In this document: positions 60,918 through 64,000 of the stretch, one piece after another
Numbering within the stretch: the first letter of the stretch is position 1
Layout: each line of letters opens with the position of its first letter
Source: DASQBT01 sp963746955
GTDB taxonomy: Bacteria; Pseudomonadota; Gammaproteobacteria; Burkholderiales; Thiobacillaceae
Length of the DNA stretch: 64,000 nt
Assembly: GCA_963746955.1 (NCBI GenBank)
Contig: CAVVDR010000003.1
Span: 62,001-126,000, forward strand
Direction of reading: 5' to 3'
Made by a program: the position numbers and the translations under genes
The notes under the pieces: model-generated
What the model saw: the letters and a program-made list of their open reading frames with translations, nothing else
Told to the model about the DNA's origin: nothing
The model's database searches: none

Positions 60918-62489
60918 ATGGCAAGCAATAGCGGTAGCGGCAAATCCCTCGAATCCTGGATCTGGGACGCGGCCTGTTCCATCCGCGGGGCCAAGGATGC
61001 GCCGAAATACAAGGACTACATCCTCCCCCTCATCTTCACCAAGCGCCTGTGCGATGTCTTCGACGACGAGCTGAACCGCATCGCCGCCGAGGTCGGCTCG
61101 CGCAAGAAGGCCTTCCAGCTCGCCAAGGCCGACCACAAGCTCGTCCGCTTCTATCTGCCGCTCGTGCCGGACGATCCCGAGCAGCCCGTCTGGTCCGTCA
61201 TCCGCAAGCTCTCCGACAAGATCGGCGAAGGCGTCACCACCCACATGCGGGCCATCGCCCGGGAAAACCCGCTCCTGCAGGGCATCATCGACCGCGTCGA
61301 CTTCAACGCCACCACCCACGGCCAGCGCGACCTCGACGACGACCGCCTCTCCAACCTCATCGAGGCCATCAGCACCAAGCGCCTCGGGCTCGACGACGTC
61401 GAGGCCGACATCATCGGCAAGAGCTACGAATACCTCATCCGCAAGTTCGCCGAGGGCGGCGGCCAGAGCGCCGGCGAGTTCTACACCCCGCCCGAGGTCG
61501 GCATGATCATGTCCCGCGTCCTCCAGCCCGAGCCCGGCATGGAAATCTACGACCCCTCCTGCGGCTCCGGCGGCCTGCTCGTGAAATGCGAGATCGCCAT
61601 GGAGGAGAAGATGACGCCCTCGCCGGGAAGCAGGGAGCAGCAACGTACGCCCCGCTCAAACTCTTCGGCCAGGAATACATCCCCGACACCTGGGCCATGG
61701 CCAACATGAACATGATCATCCACGACATGGAAGGCCAGATCGAGATCGGCGACACCTTCAAGAACCCGAAATTCCGCAACAGGCGGCAAGCTCCGCACCT
61801 TCGACCGCGTCGTCGCCAATCCCATGTGGAACCAGGACTGGTTCACCGAGGCCGACTACGACAACGACGAACTCGACCGCTTTCCCGCCGGGGCCGGCTT
61901 CCCCGGCAAATCCTCCGCCGACTGGGGCTGGGTCCAGCACATGCACGCCAGCCTGAATGACAAGGGCCGCGCCGCCGTCGTCCTCGACACCGGCGCCGCC
62001 TCCCGCGGCTCGGGCAATGCCGGCACCAACAAGGAAAAGACCGTCCGCCAGTGGTTCGTCGACCACGACCTCATCGAGAGCGTCCTCTACCTGCCCGAAA
62101 ACCTCTTCTACAACACCACCGCCCCGGGCATCGTGCTGTTCCTGAACAAGGCCAAGCCGAAGGAGCGCAAGGGCAAGGTCTTCCTCGTCAACGCCAGCCA
62201 GGTCTTCGAAAAGGGCGACCCCAAGAACTTCATCCCCGACGACGGCATCCAGCGCATCGCCGACACCCTCATCGGGTGGAAGGAAGAGGAAAAACTCAGC
62301 CGCATCGTCGATCACGCCGAGCTGAAGAAAAACGACTACAACATCTCCCCCAGCCGCTACATCCACACCAGCGACGCCGAAACCTACCGGCCCATTGCGG
62401 AGATCGTCGAGGAACTGAAGGTCATCGAAGCCGAGGCGCGGGAGACGGACAAGGCCTTGAAGGAGATTCTGGAGAAGATCGGGGTATGA
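60918..62489 (+). pseudogene. hsdM: Type I restriction-modification DNA methyltransferase HsdM (two frameshifts)
   Basis: N6-adenine methylase subunit. Frame 1 (from ATG 60918) gives the helical N-domain, QSAGEFYTPPEV and the SAM motif YDPSCGSGGLLVK. At about 61617 one base is missing and the sequence continues in another frame (YAPLKLFGQEYIPDTWAMAN). At about 61780 one extra base returns it to frame 1 (TFDRVVANPMWNQDWF, holding the catalytic NPMW variant of NPPF) through to stop 62489. The protein would be about 520 residues. Codons end in C far more often than in neighbouring genes, suggesting transfer. Broken in this sequence; errors in the assembly are an alternative. Confidence 0.85.
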
Positions 62490-63757
62490 GCGGCTGGCAG
62501 AAAACCACCGTGTGGAAAGGTCGCCACTGGATTCCTCAGCGGAGGAACACCAACCACCTCGCGGGCCGATTTCTGGAAGGGGGACAATTCCATGGATCAC
62601 GAGCAAATGGCTCGGCGACAAACTTGAGCTCACAACCGGTGAGAAATTCGTGTCCGAAGAAGCGGTCAAAAAGACCGCCACGAAGATCGTTCCCAAAGAC
62701 AGCATCATCTTCGCGACGCGAGTTGGCGTCGGCAAAGTTGGCATCAACCGGATTGACCTCGCCATCAACCAGGACCTCGCAGGCGTCTTGATCGACAACG
62801 AGCACTACGACATCAAGTTTCTCGCATACCAATTGGGGATCGACTCGATTCAGCAATACGTCGCGATGAACAAGCGCGGCGCGACGATCAAAGGCGATAA
62901 CGCGGGACTGTCTCGAACAGATTCGGCTCAACCTCCCCCCACTCCCCGAGCAGAAGAAGATCGCGCACATCCTTTCGACGGTGCAGCGGGCGATCGAAGC
63001 GCAGGAGCGGATCATTCAGACCACCACCGAGCTGAAAAAGGCCCTCATGCACAAGCTCTTCACCGAAGGCCTCCGCAACGAACCCCAAAAACAAACCGAA
63101 ATCGGCCCCGTCCCCGAAAGCTGGGAGGTGAAACCGCTGATCGATACCGTTGAGTTTATCGACTACGGTGTCTCGCAGGCCATCCCAAAGACACCCACTC
63201 CAGGGGGAGTCAAGATCGTCAGCACGGCTGACATCGACAAGCAGGGAAATCTGCTCTACTGGAAAATTCGCCGCATCGTGGTTCCTGCGAAAACAGCCAA
63301 TCGCCTTGTGCTGAAAGATGGCGATGTCCTGTTCAACTGGCGGAACAGTGCCGAGCTGATTGGGAAATCCGCGATCTATGAGGAACAGGACGAACCGCAC
63401 ATCTTTGCGTCGTTCATCCTTAGAATCTGCGCGGGCGAAAAAAAGTCCCACAATTACTTCCTCAAGCATCTGATGAATCACTATCGGGAAGAAGGCGTGT
63501 TTGTGAAACTCGCTCGCCGCGCCGTGAATCAAGCGAACTACAACAAGAACGAGATTTCTGTTCTCAAGATTCCGTCGCCGCCATACGAGCAGCAGGTTGA
63601 GATTGCCCAAGCAATCGGTGCTGCTGACTCAAAGATTTGGAGCCACGTAGACAAAAAACGCGGCCTCGAAGACCTCTTCCGCACCCTCCTTCACGAACTG
63701 ATGACCGCGAAAACCCGCGTTCACAAACTCGAAGTTGGAAAGGGGGCAGTCGCATGA
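62486..63757 (+). pseudogene. hsdS: Type I restriction-modification specificity subunit HsdS (three frameshifts)
   Basis: Starts ATG 62486, overlapping the hsdM stop. Extra single bases near 62513, 62586 and 62896 move the frame three times, so it ends in the original frame at 63757. Joined, it gives two target-recognition domains (DFLSGGTPTTS-like segment, PWITSKWLGDKLELTTGEKF; then EIGPVPESWEVKPLIDTVEF) each followed by conserved helices (EQKKIAHILSTVQRAIEAQE; EQQVEIAQAIGAADSKIW). Roughly 420 residues. It would select the DNA sequence for HsdM/HsdR. HsdR is not in the window. Confidence 0.82.
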
Positions 63758-64000
63758 GTTCCCTGAACATGCGAGACAAACGGGTTCTCGAAGAATTCTT
63801 CGGAATGGGCTCCGGCTATGTCCTGAATTTTTCCGACCGCACCTTCGGCGAATTCGTCCTCGAAGCCGTCGACATTGAGATTCACTCGGATGAATACACC
63901 ATCCACGGATCTTCCAAGGCAAAGAAGCTGCGCGTGTTCTGGGAAGTTGAGTCTGACTACATTGTGGGTCGATTGCTGAACGCGTTGATCGAATACGCGC
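63754..64000 (+). CDS. Abortive-infection-like protein (partial, start only)
   Basis: ATG overlaps the hsdS stop (ATGA). The 82 visible residues include RVLEEFFGMGSGYVLNFSDR, then TFGEFVLEAVDIEI and GSSKAKKLRVFWEVES with VGRLLNALIEY. This N-terminal pattern resembles proteins annotated as abortive infection family that ride in restriction-modification operons. The C-terminal part, which would decide the family, is beyond the window. Confidence 0.55.
   Translation, partial: MSSLNMRDKRVLEEFFGMGSGYVLNFSDRTFGEFVLEAVDIEIHSDEYTIHGSSKAKKLRVFWEVESDYIVGRLLNALIEYA

Noticed and set aside
1..64000. CRISPR arrays
   Set aside because: No series of regularly spaced, identical 25-40 base repeats was seen anywhere in the window.

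Overview
The window reads as a chromosomal segment of a Gram-negative betaproteobacterium, with GC content near 60 percent by eye. The evidence is gene order (exbB-exbD-lpxK-trm112-kdsB-adk; hupB-tRNA-Val-tRNA-Asp-ppiD; lapA-lapB-pyrF-ugd-hldD-cysM) and the presence of LPS, hopanoid and cbb3-oxidase genes. The best guess is a metabolically versatile, possibly sulfur-oxidising member of the Nitrosomonadales/Rhodocyclales type. The genus cannot be fixed from the sequence alone.

Layout. (1) 1-7.2 kb, minus strand: a cbb3 terminal oxidase cluster, ccoI-ccoS-ccoN-ccoO-ccoQ-ccoP-ccoG, with ccoG cut by the window edge. (2) 7.2-12.6 kb, plus strand: the two N-degron aminoacyl transferases (aat, bpt), a truncated haemoglobin, a zinc-peptidase-like lipoprotein, thyA, an MFS carrier and folA. 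(3) 12.8-20.3 kb: an accessory region. A BON-domain lipoprotein is followed by a 1374-residue protein that joins an Mrr-like nuclease, TPRs, a GreA/GreB C-terminal-like domain and a PIN nuclease. Opposite it lie a nucleoside-phosphorylase-fold protein and a frameshifted DsrC/TusE-like gene, with several hundred bases of apparently non-coding DNA between them. (4) 20.4-27.6 kb: a BBE-type FAD oxidase, pyruvate phosphate dikinase, and a chaperone cluster (cbpM, cbpA, two Hsp20). (5) 27.7-34.7 kb: an envelope and housekeeping run, lapA-lapB-pyrF-ugd-(rfaE1 remnant)-hldD-cysM, then radA. (6) 34.7-39.8 kb, minus strand: squalene synthesis for hopanoids (hpnC-hpnD-hpnE), an SDR and a transmembrane Ser/Thr kinase. 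(7) 39.9-46.4 kb: tRNA-Leu, tig-clpP-clpX, heat-shock-controlled lon, hupB. (8) 46.4-55.6 kb: two tRNAs, ppiD, miaA, xseA (minus), exbB, exbD, lpxK, a GGDEF remnant, trm112, a 275-bp inverted-repeat element, kdsB, adk. (9) 55.6-60.6 kb: PPi-dependent phosphofructokinase, a small unknown gene, a K+-independent H+-pumping pyrophosphatase, and YceI. (10) 60.9-64 kb: a type I restriction-modification operon (hsdM, hsdS) broken by five single-base indels, then the start of an abortive-infection-like gene.

Three PPi-using enzymes (PpdK, Pfp, HppA) suggest a reversible, PPi-economical central carbon metabolism. Trigger factor, ClpXP, Lon, CbpA/CbpM and two Hsp20 proteins form a dense protein quality-control set, and a clear sigma-32 promoter lies before lon. 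KdsB, LpxK, LapA/B and HldD support LPS biogenesis, but the heptose kinase RfaE1 survives only as a C-terminal stub between ugd and hldD. The strongest candidates for a poorly described system are the multi-nuclease protein at 14-18 kb and its phosphorylase-fold neighbour.
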